A stretch of DNA of 25,326 nucleotides from an uncultured Eubacteriales bacterium. GTDB taxonomy: Bacteria > Bacillota > Clostridia > Christensenellales > CAG-138. The notes below the pieces were generated by a model. That model saw only the letters and a list, made by a program, of their open reading frames with translations. It had not been told where the DNA came from and did no database searches. Both the position numbers and the translations under genes were made by a program. Below, piece by piece: positions 8,341 through 16,594 of the stretch. The stretch is taken from assembly GCA_900547135.1 (NCBI GenBank), contig URFJ01000013.1, positions 1-25,326 on the forward strand, in the 5' to 3' direction. Positions within the stretch are counted from its first letter, which is position 1; each line of letters begins with the position of its first letter.

Positions 8341-9207
8341 ATGTTTGGTTACGTTGGCCCCCTGACATGCGAGCTTAAAATCAAGGACAAGACGCTGTAC
8401 GACGCGTATTACTGCGGCGTATGCAGGGAGATAGGCAAAAACTTCGGCCAGCCACCGCGCGCAGCGCTGAGCTATGACTGCACCTTTTTAGCGTTGCTTA
8501 TTTCAAGCGTAAAAAGGCCTGTTCCGCCTGAAATGCATTGGTGCGGCTTTAAGCCGCTTTCAAAAAAGCGCGCAATGATGCCTTCTTCTGAAGCGATTCA
8601 ATTTTCGGCCAACGTAAATATAATCTTGACATGGTACAAGCTTAGGGACGACTGGAACGACGAACGCAAAGCCTCCGCATTGGCGCTGAGACCGCTTCTT
8701 TCATCTTCCGCTAAAAAGGCGTTTAAAGCCTGTCCCGGGGCGGCCGGCGCTGTTGAACGCGGACTTGCCGAGCTGTCGGCACTGGAACGGGCTAGTTGCT
8801 CCGATATAGACGCGCCTTGCGACGCCTTTGCAAGGATGATGAGAGAAATAATGCTGACGGCTCCGACCGTAGACAGGCGGACGCTGGAAGCAATGGCCCA
8901 TATGTCGTATCATATGGGAAGATGGATATATCTGGCCGACGCTTGGGACGACCGTGACAAGGATGAAAAGAGCGGAGCTTACAATCCTTTCACAGCCTCT
9001 GGAGCCGGAAAGGACAGGGCAGGGTTCTTGATGAATATTTCGCTGACCGAGGCGGTAAAGGCGTACGATCTTATTAATATAATAGCCAATAAGGGAATAC
9101 TTGACAATATAATACGCCTTGGCTGTTACGAACGTACCTGCAGGCTGCTAGATTCCGAATGCGGCGGGACCGCCATCAATGAAAGCGCCAATGTGGAAAC
9201 GCAATAG
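8341..9207 (+). CDS. DUF5685 family protein
   Basis: A 288-residue protein. The opening MFGYVGPLTCELKIKD with YYCGVC (Cys25, Cys28) and HWCGF (Cys68) is the typical DUF5685 start. The rest is mostly alpha-helical without a signal peptide. Two aspartate-rich motifs stand out: LRDDWNDE (101-108) and LADAWDDRDKDEKSGAYNP (198-216). They resemble in form and spacing the two DDxxD-type motifs of squalene/phytoene-synthase-like enzymes, the second also sharing the Asp...Gly...Tyr-x-Pro pattern. That likeness is my inference; the family has no activity known to me. It is followed by a J-domain gene and a membrane protein gene, probably co-transcribed. The Shine-Dalgarno (GGCGGT) is weak. Confidence 0.85.
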   Translation: MFGYVGPLTCELKIKDKTLYDAYYCGVCREIGKNFGQPPRAALSYDCTFLALLISSVKRPVPPEMHWCGFKPLSKKRAMMPSSEAIQFSANVNIILTWYKLRDDWNDERKASALALRPLLSSSAKKAFKACPGAAGAVERGLAELSALERASCSDIDAPCDAFARMMREIMLTAPTVDRRTLEAMAHMSYHMGRWIYLADAWDDRDKDEKSGAYNPFTASGAGKDRAGFLMNISLTEAVKAYDLINIIANKGILDNIIRLGCYERTCRLLDSECGGTAINESANVETQ

Positions 9208-9291
9208 ACGGTTTTATGCGTTGTTTTTTAGATAAGGGCAGTTATGGTTTAAACCTGTTTTCATCCCTTTAATCTCATGGAGGTATTCTGA

Positions 9292-9948
9292 ATGAACCCC
9301 TACAAGGTGTTAGGAGTAAGCGAGACGGCCACTCCTGAGGAAATAAGGCAGGCTTATCTGGAGTTGGTTAAAAAGTATCATCCGGATAAGTATACGGATA
9401 ATCCTCTAAAAGAGCTTGCGAACGAAAAGCTTAAGGAAATAAACGAGGCATACGATACCCTAACAAAAAAGGATAGATCCTCGTCTGCTTCATCTTCCGG
9501 CAGGTACTCGGGCTATTCTGGCGGCGCCGACAGTTCATATACGGGAAGCAGCGCCTACTCCGGCCCTGAATCGCAGGAGTTTTCAAGAGCGCGGGCGTTT
9601 ATATCCCAGGGAAACCTTCAGGCGGCCAAGTTGGTGCTTGACGCAATAAAAACACATAATGCCGAGTGGTATTTTCTATATGGGATAATATACCTAAGGC
9701 AGGGGTGGTATGATAAGGCAAACGAATTTATAACCAGGGCCTATCAAATGGATCCCAACAACGCTGAATACAGAAACGTATATTCAACGCTGAAAAGTTC
9801 CGGCTCGCCCTATGGAAACGGAGGCGGCTTCAACCGCACTGGCGGGTCCTCATGTAGCACCTGCGATATCTGTTCAGGCTTGATCTGCGCTGATTGCTGC
9901 TGTGAAGCCTGCGGCGGCAACCTCATCCCCTGCTGCGGATGCAGGTAG
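9292..9948 (+). CDS. J-domain (DnaJ-like) protein with cysteine-rich C-terminus
   Basis: A 218-residue protein. The N-terminal J domain (1-60) has the HPD motif at 30-32, needed to stimulate DnaK ATPase. A Ser/Gly/Tyr-rich linker (about 60-95) leads to a TPR-like segment (about 95-170, with GNLQAAKLVLDAI and GWYDKANEFITRAYQMDP). After a Gly-rich hinge, the last 31 residues hold 11 cysteines (pattern CxxCxxC, then CxxCCC, then CCxC), which could bind zinc or, given its spacing, attach or insert. It lacks the zinc-finger and substrate domains of true DnaJ. Start ATG 9292 has TGGAGGT before it. It lies 84 nt after the DUF5685 gene. Confidence 0.9.
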   Translation: MNPYKVLGVSETATPEEIRQAYLELVKKYHPDKYTDNPLKELANEKLKEINEAYDTLTKKDRSSSASSSGRYSGYSGGADSSYTGSSAYSGPESQEFSRARAFISQGNLQAAKLVLDAIKTHNAEWYFLYGIIYLRQGWYDKANEFITRAYQMDPNNAEYRNVYSTLKSSGSPYGNGGGFNRTGGSSCSTCDICSGLICADCCCEACGGNLIPCCGCR

Positions 9949-9966
9949 TAAAAGGGGGCTAATAGC

Positions 9967-10503
9967 TTGTATAAATTAACGCCTACGTTGAGAATTACGC
10001 TGTGTTCCATGACCGTAGCGCTAACCATGCTTTTCTTATTTGCTGCCGCTACCCTTCCAACAGGCAGGCTTGTGTGCTATCTTCTGGCGTCCGTATTTGT
10101 ATTTGCGCTGACAAATGAGGGAATGTATCTTGGCGCTATTTTATCCTTTTTAGCAACCTCAGCGCTTTGCTGGCTGATCATTCCAGGCAAGCTCTCTATA
10201 GCGCCATATATAATAATACTTGGCCATTACTGCATTTTTAAGGATTTTCTTAAAAACCGCATTGGAGATAGGGTTATCGGGTTCGCGTTAAGGCTGTTAT
10301 ACTGTAATCTGTTTACTGGAGCGGGAATTGCGCTCGCGATCTATGTCTTTAATCTGGATTTAGCTGCGCTTGTGCCTGAGATGCCCCTTTGGCTGATAGT
10401 AGCTGTGCTTGAGGCTGGGTTTATATGCCTTGATCTTCTTACCACAATGTGCCGGACGATCTATATAAACAGAATCCGCAATTCACTTGTTAAGAGAAAG
10501 TGA
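9967..10503 (+). CDS. Small integral membrane protein, function unknown
   Basis: A 178-residue, very hydrophobic protein with about six predicted membrane helices (near 11-28, 34-48, 53-72, 75-90, 105-128, 138-160) and a basic C-terminal tail (RNSLVKRK). The overall look recalls ECF-transporter S components or related small membrane proteins, but no motif settles it. A TTG start at 9967 is chosen because AAAGGGGG lies about 8 nt upstream; the first internal ATG would remove part of helix 1. It begins 18 nt after the J-domain gene and ends before the bidirectional terminator, so it is the last gene of the cassette. Confidence 0.7.
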   Translation: MYKLTPTLRITLCSMTVALTMLFLFAAATLPTGRLVCYLLASVFVFALTNEGMYLGAILSFLATSALCWLIIPGKLSIAPYIIILGHYCIFKDFLKNRIGDRVIGFALRLLYCNLFTGAGIALAIYVFNLDLAALVPEMPLWLIVAVLEAGFICLDLLTTMCRTIYINRIRNSLVKRK

Positions 10504-10610
10504 GCCTCCTGCTGCTATATGCGGTTAAAAGAGAGCTTCAATACCGTGTATAGCCCGCGCTTAGAACGATTCTCAAGCAACAGCGCTGCGCTTAAATTTA
10601 TCAGAATATT

Positions 10611-10647
10611 AAAACCCCCTGTAGCATCAGCCTATATTGGGGGTTTT
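10611..10647. terminator. Bidirectional terminator between convergent genes
   Basis: AAAACCCCC (10611-10619) pairs perfectly with GGGGGTTTT (10639-10647) around a 19-nt loop. T runs follow on both strands (TTTTGCATT on +, TTTTAATATT on -). It sits between the membrane protein gene (ends 10503) and the phosphohexomutase gene (minus, ends 10696). Confidence 0.75.
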
Positions 10648-10695
10648 GCATTAATATTATTCCGATGAAGCGTAAATATTAAAAATCCTGTGAAA

Positions 10696-12186
10696 CTAAC
10701 ATATATCTCTCAACGGCCCCATGTCAAGACCGTTGAATTGATTTAAAAACTCCACCACCTCTCCTACAATCATCTTTACGCCCCCCGGCACATCGCTTTC
10801 TATGTTGAGCGGGATAAGCGGATCATGGAGCGACATTCTTATTAAGAACCATCCTTCCGCTGTGTCAACGTTTACCCTTACGCCCTCATAGTTATCCTTT
10901 TCCACTCTCCAGCCGCTTTTTTTCGCCGCATACTCATCCATTTTTTCAAGTACAAGACCTCCATAGGCGGAGAAATCAGGTTCGGTTATCCTCAACCTGA
11001 ACTCTTTAGCCTCCATGGGTTCCTCTAGTTCATCTATGAGGTTTTCAAGGCGTGATCCATCCTCAGTTCCCCGTGCTATTTCAATCAGCAGCTTTGCAAT
11101 GAGATACGCGCCGTCGTCAAGGAAGTAATTGTCCCTAAACGCGCCGTGGCCCGATGTTTCCATTGCAAGGGGGCAGTCTACTCCCTGTGAATTCAACCGC
11201 TTCGCCTCATTTATCACATTGCGGTATCCTCGCTTAAAACGCCTGTGTACCCCTCCCTTTTTCTCTATAAATGATTTCAGCCCCACGGATGTAATTGAAT
11301 CCGTTACTATCGTAGCATTTGGATGTTCCCTCAGCTCTATCGCAGCCATCATGGCGATAAGCCCGTTTCTGTTAAGACTGCGCCCCCCTTCAAGCACCGC
11401 TGCCGCCCTGTCAACATCCGCATCAAATATAATCCCAAGGTCAGCGTTATTTTTAATTACAACGTCTCGAACGCTCTCCATGGCGGCAGGATCCTCGGGA
11501 TTTGGCGAATGGTTTGGAAAACGTCCATCCGGCTCTAAAAATACGCTTCCGCTTATATCGGCGCCCAATGGTTTGAGCACTTTTTCAGCGAAAAAACCTC
11601 CCGCGCCGTTTCCAGCATCTACAACTATGCGCTTGCCCTTGAGCGGATGCAAATAATCGCGGGCATTTGCCCTCTGCCTTATCATTTCAACCATATCGTC
11701 AGCGTAAACGGATAAAAAATCCTCATGGTCAATTTCCATCTCATAGGGCAAGCTTAACTCCGGACATTCCTGCGCGGCCTTCAATATATCAATGATATCA
11801 CCCTTTTCGAGGCCTCCCTCACGCGTAAAGAATTTAAACCCGTTCCTATCCATCGGCATATGGCTGGCTGTAACCATTACCGCGCCGTCATACATGAACC
11901 CTTCCCTTACCGTGCTCATATACATAGCCGGTGTGCTGGCAAGGCCGAAGTCTGCTATCACTATTCCGCTTGAGGCAAGGCCCTGGGCAAAATACCATGA
12001 CAGCTCACGGCCAGTTTCTCTGGAGTCGCGGCCAATGGCAACCCTGACTCCGCTATCGGACCGCGCTTTTACCCATCTGCCAAACGACCAACCGATCCTT
12101 CTTACTACGCCGGGTGTAAGCGCAGCATGCTCTCCCACGGCAACGCCCCTTATATCGCTTCCATTTTGTAAACTTAACAATTCCAT
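10696..12186 (-). CDS. Phosphoglucomutase/phosphomannomutase family protein
   Basis: A 496-residue cytosolic alpha-D-phosphohexomutase, expected to interconvert hexose 1- and 6-phosphates for cell-wall or glycan precursors. The catalytic serine loop is TASHMP (106-111, phospho-Ser108; the usual Asn is Met), the Mg2+ loop is DADVDR (255-260), and the sugar-specificity loop is ETSGH (343-347). The C-terminal phosphate-binding loop reads GWFLIRMSLHDP, where RxSxTEP/NTTP is more usual. All four domains are present and the length is normal. Substrate preference (Glc or Man) cannot be told. ATG 12186 has AGAGG at the right distance. It is downstream of htrA but separated by a terminator, so it is probably transcribed on its own. 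Confidence 0.9.
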   Translation of the reverse strand: MELLSLQNGSDIRGVAVGEHAALTPGVVRRIGWSFGRWVKARSDSGVRVAIGRDSRETGRELSWYFAQGLASSGIVIADFGLASTPAMYMSTVREGFMYDGAVMVTASHMPMDRNGFKFFTREGGLEKGDIIDILKAAQECPELSLPYEMEIDHEDFLSVYADDMVEMIRQRANARDYLHPLKGKRIVVDAGNGAGGFFAEKVLKPLGADISGSVFLEPDGRFPNHSPNPEDPAAMESVRDVVIKNNADLGIIFDADVDRAAAVLEGGRSLNRNGLIAMMAAIELREHPNATIVTDSITSVGLKSFIEKKGGVHRRFKRGYRNVINEAKRLNSQGVDCPLAMETSGHGAFRDNYFLDDGAYLIAKLLIEIARGTEDGSRLENLIDELEEPMEAKEFRLRITEPDFSAYGGLVLEKMDEYAAKKSGWRVEKDNYEGVRVNVDTAEGWFLIRMSLHDPLIPLNIESDVPGGVKMIVGEVVEFLNQFNGLDMGPLRDIC

Positions 12187-12343
12187 TGTTTAATCCTCTG
12201 CAAAATAAATATGGCCTGCTATGCTAATTGTTTTAGGTTAGCTAAAAACTTTATCCAACCTATGCGTCCTATGCGAGGTAGTGCAGTGTCTCATACAGGT
12301 TCGGCGCGTTTGGCCGCATAACCTAATTTTAATCCAGTAGCCT
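12187..12343. other. Intergenic region with short repeats upstream of the phosphohexomutase gene
   Basis: The gap before the mutase should hold its minus-strand promoter, but the best pair (TTGGAT, 17 bp, TAAAAC) is weak. Two direct copies of CCTATGCG lie at 12259-12266 and 12268-12275, and TTTTAG/CTAAAA form a small dyad near 12230-12246. The open frame across 12238-12462 on the minus strand does not look like protein sequence and has no ribosome binding site. Confidence 0.35.
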
Positions 12344-12368
12344 AAAAAGGCGCCTATGACGCCTTTTT
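12344..12368 (-). terminator. Terminator downstream of htrA
   Basis: AAAAAGGCG (12344-12352) pairs with CGCCTTTTT (12360-12368) around the 7-nt loop CCTATGA. On the minus strand the hairpin ends in TTTTT. It lies about 90 nt after the htrA stop and ahead of the mutase gene, separating the two transcripts. Confidence 0.75.
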
Positions 12369-12458
12369 TATAACTCTTTAACCCTGCATCTCGGGTAAGG
12401 CCGCATGTAAAACAGCTGTCCTCGCCAGCTTCACTCCTAACGCCTCTAATCCTCCATG

Positions 12459-13802
12459 TCATTCCATGAAGGATCCGCCATACTCGTTGTTGTAAATCTC
12501 GTTTCCGATTAAGTTAAGGTCGCCTATCTCCAAATCGCATTCAAAGTAACTCCCCGAGCGCCAAACCTTTAAATGCATCTTATCGCCTACCCTCTTGCCG
12601 CGTATCTTGGCAAGGAAGCTCTCCTGCGTTGGAGCGGTCATTTCGTCGCATTCCACAATTATATCATCCGCTCTTAATCCTGCACTGTATCCAGGCCCGT
12701 CAGTTATAACCGTATATACAAGAAGTCCCTGTGGCCTTCCATACGCTTCCGAATAGACCTCGTCAATATGTATTACAGAAACGCCTATTCCTGGACGTTC
12801 CATATGTCCCTGAGTGATGAGCGCCGTTATAATCTCAACCGCTCCGTTTATGGGAATTGCAAAGCCCAGGCCCTCCGCTGAGATCGGATTCCCATTGTCG
12901 TCATAGCCTGCTGTGATTGTCTTTGCGCTGGTAATGCCTATGACCTCACCGCGCATATTTAGCAGCGGTCCGCCGCTGTTGCCTGGATTGATGGCTGCGT
13001 CAGTCTGTATATACGTGTTGGTCTTCCCATCGATATTAACATCCCTTGACGTCGAGCTGATTATTCCAAATGTTGGTGTGCCGGCCAGGTTTGCCCCTGT
13101 GGGATCGCCGATTGCCACTACAAACTCCCCGATTCTCGCGCTGCCGGAATCGCCAAGCTTAAGCGCGCTAAGACTGGTCGCGTTTACCTTCAAAACAGCG
13201 ACGTCAGCCGTATAATCCGCACCCAGCACCTCTGCGTCAAGCTCCATGCCGTTATTAAGCGTTGCCGTTACCCTATCAGCTCCCTCAATTACATGAGCGT
13301 TGGTTACGAGATAGCCGCTGCTGGATATTATAAAGCCTGAACCGGTACCCTGGATTCCCTCTGTAAACAGCGCCCCCAGCTTGTAATCCCCGACATAATT
13401 CGTTATGCTGACAACGCCCGATGAAACCACATCTACTATCTCGGGTATTGGATTTGTAGTATCGGATATCTCCGGCGCTACGCCGTCAAGGGCAGCCATA
13501 GGCCGCTGAGTTATATCCGGATACGGAGTGGTGTCGGTGTCCCCGCCTGGATCCTCCGTTTGAAAAGGATTTGGCGGCGTAAGGGAACCAGGCCTTGTTG
13601 GAGCGGGGCTGGCGATTCCCGGATTAGGCCTCTGGCTGTCCGGAAGAAAGATCGAAATTATCAAAATGCCCAATATCACCACTATAAGGGCAATCGCCAA
13701 AACGGTGCCAAATCCGCCCTTTTTGTTCGGCGGCTGCGGCTCTCCTGTAAATTCATTAAATCCTGTATAACTACTGTTATCGGAATTGGTGTTAAAGCTC
13801 AT
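12459..13802 (-). CDS. HtrA/DegP-like membrane-anchored serine protease with PDZ domain
   Basis: A 447-residue cell-surface quality-control protease. A cytoplasmic N-terminus of about 30 residues leads to one membrane helix (about 33-53), a Pro/Thr-rich linker (54-115), a trypsin-like domain with catalytic His170 (TNAH), Asp200 (TADVAVL) and Ser276 (GNSGGP), then one PDZ domain (about 335-425). This is the usual layout of Gram-positive HtrA. The start has AGGAGGT upstream. It follows the response regulator and histidine kinase on the same strand, but has its own promoter 20 bp upstream of the ATG with a dyad over the -35. The grouping suggests envelope-stress control, like CssRS-htrA in Bacillus; orthology to CssRS is not claimed. 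Confidence 0.95.
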   Translation of the reverse strand: MSFNTNSDNSSYTGFNEFTGEPQPPNKKGGFGTVLAIALIVVILGILIISIFLPDSQRPNPGIASPAPTRPGSLTPPNPFQTEDPGGDTDTTPYPDITQRPMAALDGVAPEISDTTNPIPEIVDVVSSGVVSITNYVGDYKLGALFTEGIQGTGSGFIISSSGYLVTNAHVIEGADRVTATLNNGMELDAEVLGADYTADVAVLKVNATSLSALKLGDSGSARIGEFVVAIGDPTGANLAGTPTFGIISSTSRDVNIDGKTNTYIQTDAAINPGNSGGPLLNMRGEVIGITSAKTITAGYDDNGNPISAEGLGFAIPINGAVEIITALITQGHMERPGIGVSVIHIDEVYSEAYGRPQGLLVYTVITDGPGYSAGLRADDIIVECDEMTAPTQESFLAKIRGKRVGDKMHLKVWRSGSYFECDLEIGDLNLIGNEIYNNEYGGSFME

Positions 13803-13821
13803 GAATGCACCTCCTGTTATG

Positions 13822-13861
13822 ATTATACCCTATAATCGACGCTGTTCCAACTTTAAATTGG
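13822..13861 (-). promoter_or_regulatory. htrA promoter with overlapping dyad (candidate operator)
   Basis: On the minus strand TTGGAA (13850-13845) and a perfect TATAAT (13827-13822) are 17 bp apart, just upstream of the htrA Shine-Dalgarno. A 15-bp near-palindrome CCAACTTTAAATTGG (13847-13861, a single mismatched pair besides the centre) covers the -35. It sits in the 65-bp gap after the kinase gene, so htrA can be expressed apart from the two-component genes. The neighbouring OmpR-type regulator is an obvious but unproven candidate to bind it. Confidence 0.6.
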
Positions 13862-13867
13862 TATATA

Positions 13868-15367
13868 TCAATTTTTATCGCCATTTACCGCGTTCTTCGG
13901 CGCCTGCTGCACGTTAACCCGCTTCTTAACCTGTGCAGCGCGCTTTAGGGTAAAGGTAAAGCAGGTGCCTTCACCTACGCTGGATTCGGCGAATATATCC
14001 TGCCCATGCTGTTCCAAAATGCGCCTGACTATTGATAATCCAAGGCCTGTACCGGACGTGTTTGACGGCGTATGCGCTTTTTCCGCTTTATAAAACCTGT
14101 CAAAGACATACGGCAGATCCTCCTTGGAAATTCCCGCTCCATTGTCCTTAACGCTGACATAGCATGTATCGCCGTTAAACCGCGTCTTTACAGTAAGAAC
14201 GCCCCCCTCGGGGGAAAACTTTATCGCGTTGTCGACAAGGTTTCTTATAACCTGAGTTATCCTGTCCCCGTCGGCCTTTACCCCGCTGTGGTTTTTGGCA
14301 AGCTCAAGCCGCATGTCGATGTTTTTCGCGTTTATCTGCGCTTCAAATGTTATCAGCGTCCTCACAAGGAGCTCGTTTATGTCAAATACGGTTATATTTA
14401 ATACGCTCTGGCCCGATTCTATGCGCGCAAGATCAAGCAGGTCGTTTACCATCGATGTCATGCGCCTGTTCTCGGACAATACGATATTAAGATATTTTCC
14501 GTATTCCTCCTTTGGGATTGTACCGTCGCTCATTGCCTCAAGAAATCCCCTCATTGAGGTCAAGGGTGATCGCAGCTCATGCGAAACGTTAGCCACAAAG
14601 CTGCGGCGCGCCTGCTCCAGCGTGTTCAACTCATCCGCCATATGGTTAAAGCTGCGCCCTAACTGGCTAACCTCATCCTGTCCCCGCATATCGACCCTTG
14701 CGTCGAAGTCGCCGCGGGAAAACCGCATTACCGTGTTGTTCATCAGCTTAATTGGGCGCGTGATTATGTTGGTTATGTAAAAAACAGCAAGCGTCGCAAA
14801 AAATACGGCAATCAGCGCCGACAATAGAATATCCATATACACCTGGGTAATCGACTCATATAAACCCGTCATATCGATATGCATAAAGATTACCCCCAGG
14901 GCATTGCCGCCGTCGTCCTTTATGGTTTGAAAAACGGTCATCGTAGGAAAAGAAATCAGACTTGAAAACATATCCATAACTATTGAGGTTCCACCCGACG
15001 CCATTATCGCTTCCGTTTCCTTGCTCAGATCCACCTCATCGCATGACGCCCATTTGTTTCGGGAGTCCTCATCAAAAAAAGAAACCTTCCCCAGTGAGGG
15101 GTCGGTAAATCTTAGCTGAATAAACGAATCATACTGTCGCGCGCTGTTAGTAAGCTGCTCCACCGCAACCGCGCGTCTCTCTTCGTTTGTATAACGGGAC
15201 GCCACCACTGTGGCAAGCGCGCTGCATTCGCGCCGCATCTCCATTTCCCTTTCTGAAACATAACGCCCGCGGAAAATACCCGCCATCGTTACGCCCAGCA
15301 CAATAAGCATGCCCAGCGCAAGGGCGAGATATATCGTGAGCATTTTGGAAAACAACGTCTTAAACAT
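13868..15367 (-). CDS. Membrane sensor histidine kinase
   Basis: A 499-residue two-component sensor. Helix 1 spans about 11-31, an extracytoplasmic sensor about 33-175, and helix 2 about 178-198. A HAMP domain follows (about 199-250), then the dimerisation/phosphoacceptor helix with His263 (NVSHELRSPLTS), and the ATPase domain with N box (NLVDNAIKFS, Asn376/Asn380), G1 box DNGAG (408-412), F box and G2 box GTGLGLS (439-445). All catalytic motifs are intact. The sensor shows no recognisable ligand fold. It starts 30 nt after the response regulator gene, so the pair is an operon. The C-terminal tail (about 475-499) is Lys/Ala/Gln rich and not conserved-looking. Confidence 0.95.
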   Translation of the reverse strand: MFKTLFSKMLTIYLALALGMLIVLGVTMAGIFRGRYVSEREMEMRRECSALATVVASRYTNEERRAVAVEQLTNSARQYDSFIQLRFTDPSLGKVSFFDEDSRNKWASCDEVDLSKETEAIMASGGTSIVMDMFSSLISFPTMTVFQTIKDDGGNALGVIFMHIDMTGLYESITQVYMDILLSALIAVFFATLAVFYITNIITRPIKLMNNTVMRFSRGDFDARVDMRGQDEVSQLGRSFNHMADELNTLEQARRSFVANVSHELRSPLTSMRGFLEAMSDGTIPKEEYGKYLNIVLSENRRMTSMVNDLLDLARIESGQSVLNITVFDINELLVRTLITFEAQINAKNIDMRLELAKNHSGVKADGDRITQVIRNLVDNAIKFSPEGGVLTVKTRFNGDTCYVSVKDNGAGISKEDLPYVFDRFYKAEKAHTPSNTSGTGLGLSIVRRILEQHGQDIFAESSVGEGTCFTFTLKRAAQVKKRVNVQQAPKNAVNGDKN

Positions 15368-15397
15368 CAGTTCATTTCATACAAAACGGAGCGCCGC

Positions 15398-16084
15398 TCA
15401 GTCTTCGTCCTTTGAAGTTTCAAACTTATAGCCCACGCTCCATATCGTTTTTATCTCCCAGCCCTTTGCGTCAGCGAGTTTTTCACGTATTCTCTTTATA
15501 TGCACGTCTATGGTCCTTGAATCCCCATAGTAGTCAAAGCCCCATACCTGCTCCAAAAGCTGTTCACGGGTAAATACCTTTCCCTCATGCGCAGCCAGAA
15601 AGTAAAGCACCTCCAGCTCCTTTGGAGGCATCTCCACCCGCTTTCCATTGAGCCTGACCTCATATGTTTCAAGTGAAACAGAAAGGTTGCCGTATGCAAC
15701 ATTGTGGTCCTGCTCGTTTCCTGACGACCGGCGCAGCACCGCTTTTACCCTTGCAATCAGCTCTTTGGCGTCAAAGGGCTTGACAATATAATCGTCGGCG
15801 CCCTGTTCCAGGCCCTGTATCCTATCCATAGTATCGCCCTTTGCGGTAAGCATGATTACCGGAACGTCGCTATGCTTGCGGAGTTCTGAAAGCACCTCCC
15901 ACCCGTCCTTGCCCGGAAGCATTACGTCCAGGATTACCATAGCGGGGTTGCATAATGCAAACGCCTCTTGGGCAAGGTCTCCGCGCTCACACGTATGGAC
16001 AGTAAATCCAGCCTTTGTGAGATACATCTCAATGATAGCCAGTATATTTTTATCATCGTCTATAACAAGTATAATGTTTTCCAT
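15398..16084 (-). CDS. OmpR/PhoB-family response regulator
   Basis: A 228-residue DNA-binding regulator. The receiver domain (1-120) has acidic pocket DDD (9-11), phosphoacceptor Asp53, Thr80 and Lys102. The winged-helix output domain (about 130-225) ends in the typical DSRTIDVHIKRIREKL recognition region. It is full length. Partner of the kinase 30 nt downstream; the likely targets include htrA. The start ATG 16084 has GAGGGG upstream. It lies 60 nt after the DUF523 gene with no terminator between, so read-through from that gene is possible. Confidence 0.95.
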   Translation of the reverse strand: MENIILVIDDDKNILAIIEMYLTKAGFTVHTCERGDLAQEAFALCNPAMVILDVMLPGKDGWEVLSELRKHSDVPVIMLTAKGDTMDRIQGLEQGADDYIVKPFDAKELIARVKAVLRRSSGNEQDHNVAYGNLSVSLETYEVRLNGKRVEMPPKELEVLYFLAAHEGKVFTREQLLEQVWGFDYYGDSRTIDVHIKRIREKLADAKGWEIKTIWSVGYKFETSKDED

Positions 16085-16144
16085 GGCGCCCCTCTATTTT
16101 TGATATTTTCCAGTTGCCCGATCAAATAAACTATGCATCAATAG

Positions 16145-16579
16145 CTAAACGGGTTTTACCTCTATGCCTTCCCTTTTAAGCAACGCGGCGGCAACCCCGT
16201 CACCCTCCCGCAGCGTACCGGTAAAACTGCCGTCGTATATTTCACCTGCCCCGCACGAAGGGCTTTTTGACTTAAGCAGAGCGGTCATTGCTCCAGCGGC
16301 CCTCGCTATTTCAAGCGCGGCGTATGCTCCCTGAAGGAATTGTTCCGTTACGTCCCTGCCGCATAGATCCTTCACCCTGGCACGGCCATTTAGTACGTCT
16401 TCCCCGTCCCCTCCCGATATCTCGGCCGGAGGACGTGGGATTTCAAGCCCACCGAGACATTCGGGACATATTCCGACGAAATCATTGGCCTTAAGCAACT
16501 TTATTACCTCTGTGTTGGGCTTAGAGCCGCCGTCATATCTGCACTTATGCCCCAACAGACATCTGGATACAATTATCAT
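16145..16579 (-). CDS. DUF523 domain-containing protein
   Basis: A 144-residue cytosolic protein with the full DUF523 pattern: SRCLLGHKCRYDGG (Cys7, Cys13), CPECLGGLEIPRPP (Cys38, Cys41) and KSPSCGAG (Cys109). The five conserved cysteines could ligate a metal or act in redox chemistry; the family has no established function that I know. The start has GGGG about 9 nt upstream. A promoter with an overlapping perfect inverted repeat precedes it. Confidence 0.9.
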   Translation of the reverse strand: MIIVSRCLLGHKCRYDGGSKPNTEVIKLLKANDFVGICPECLGGLEIPRPPAEISGGDGEDVLNGRARVKDLCGRDVTEQFLQGAYAALEIARAAGAMTALLKSKSPSCGAGEIYDGSFTGTLREGDGVAAALLKREGIEVKPV

Positions 16580-16594
16580 ATATCTTTACCCCAT

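Noticed and set aside
12238..12462. Minus-strand open frame of 74 codons between htrA and the mutase gene
   Set aside because: Rich in Arg, Cys and Thr, spans the htrA terminator, has no ribosome binding site and overlaps the htrA stop.
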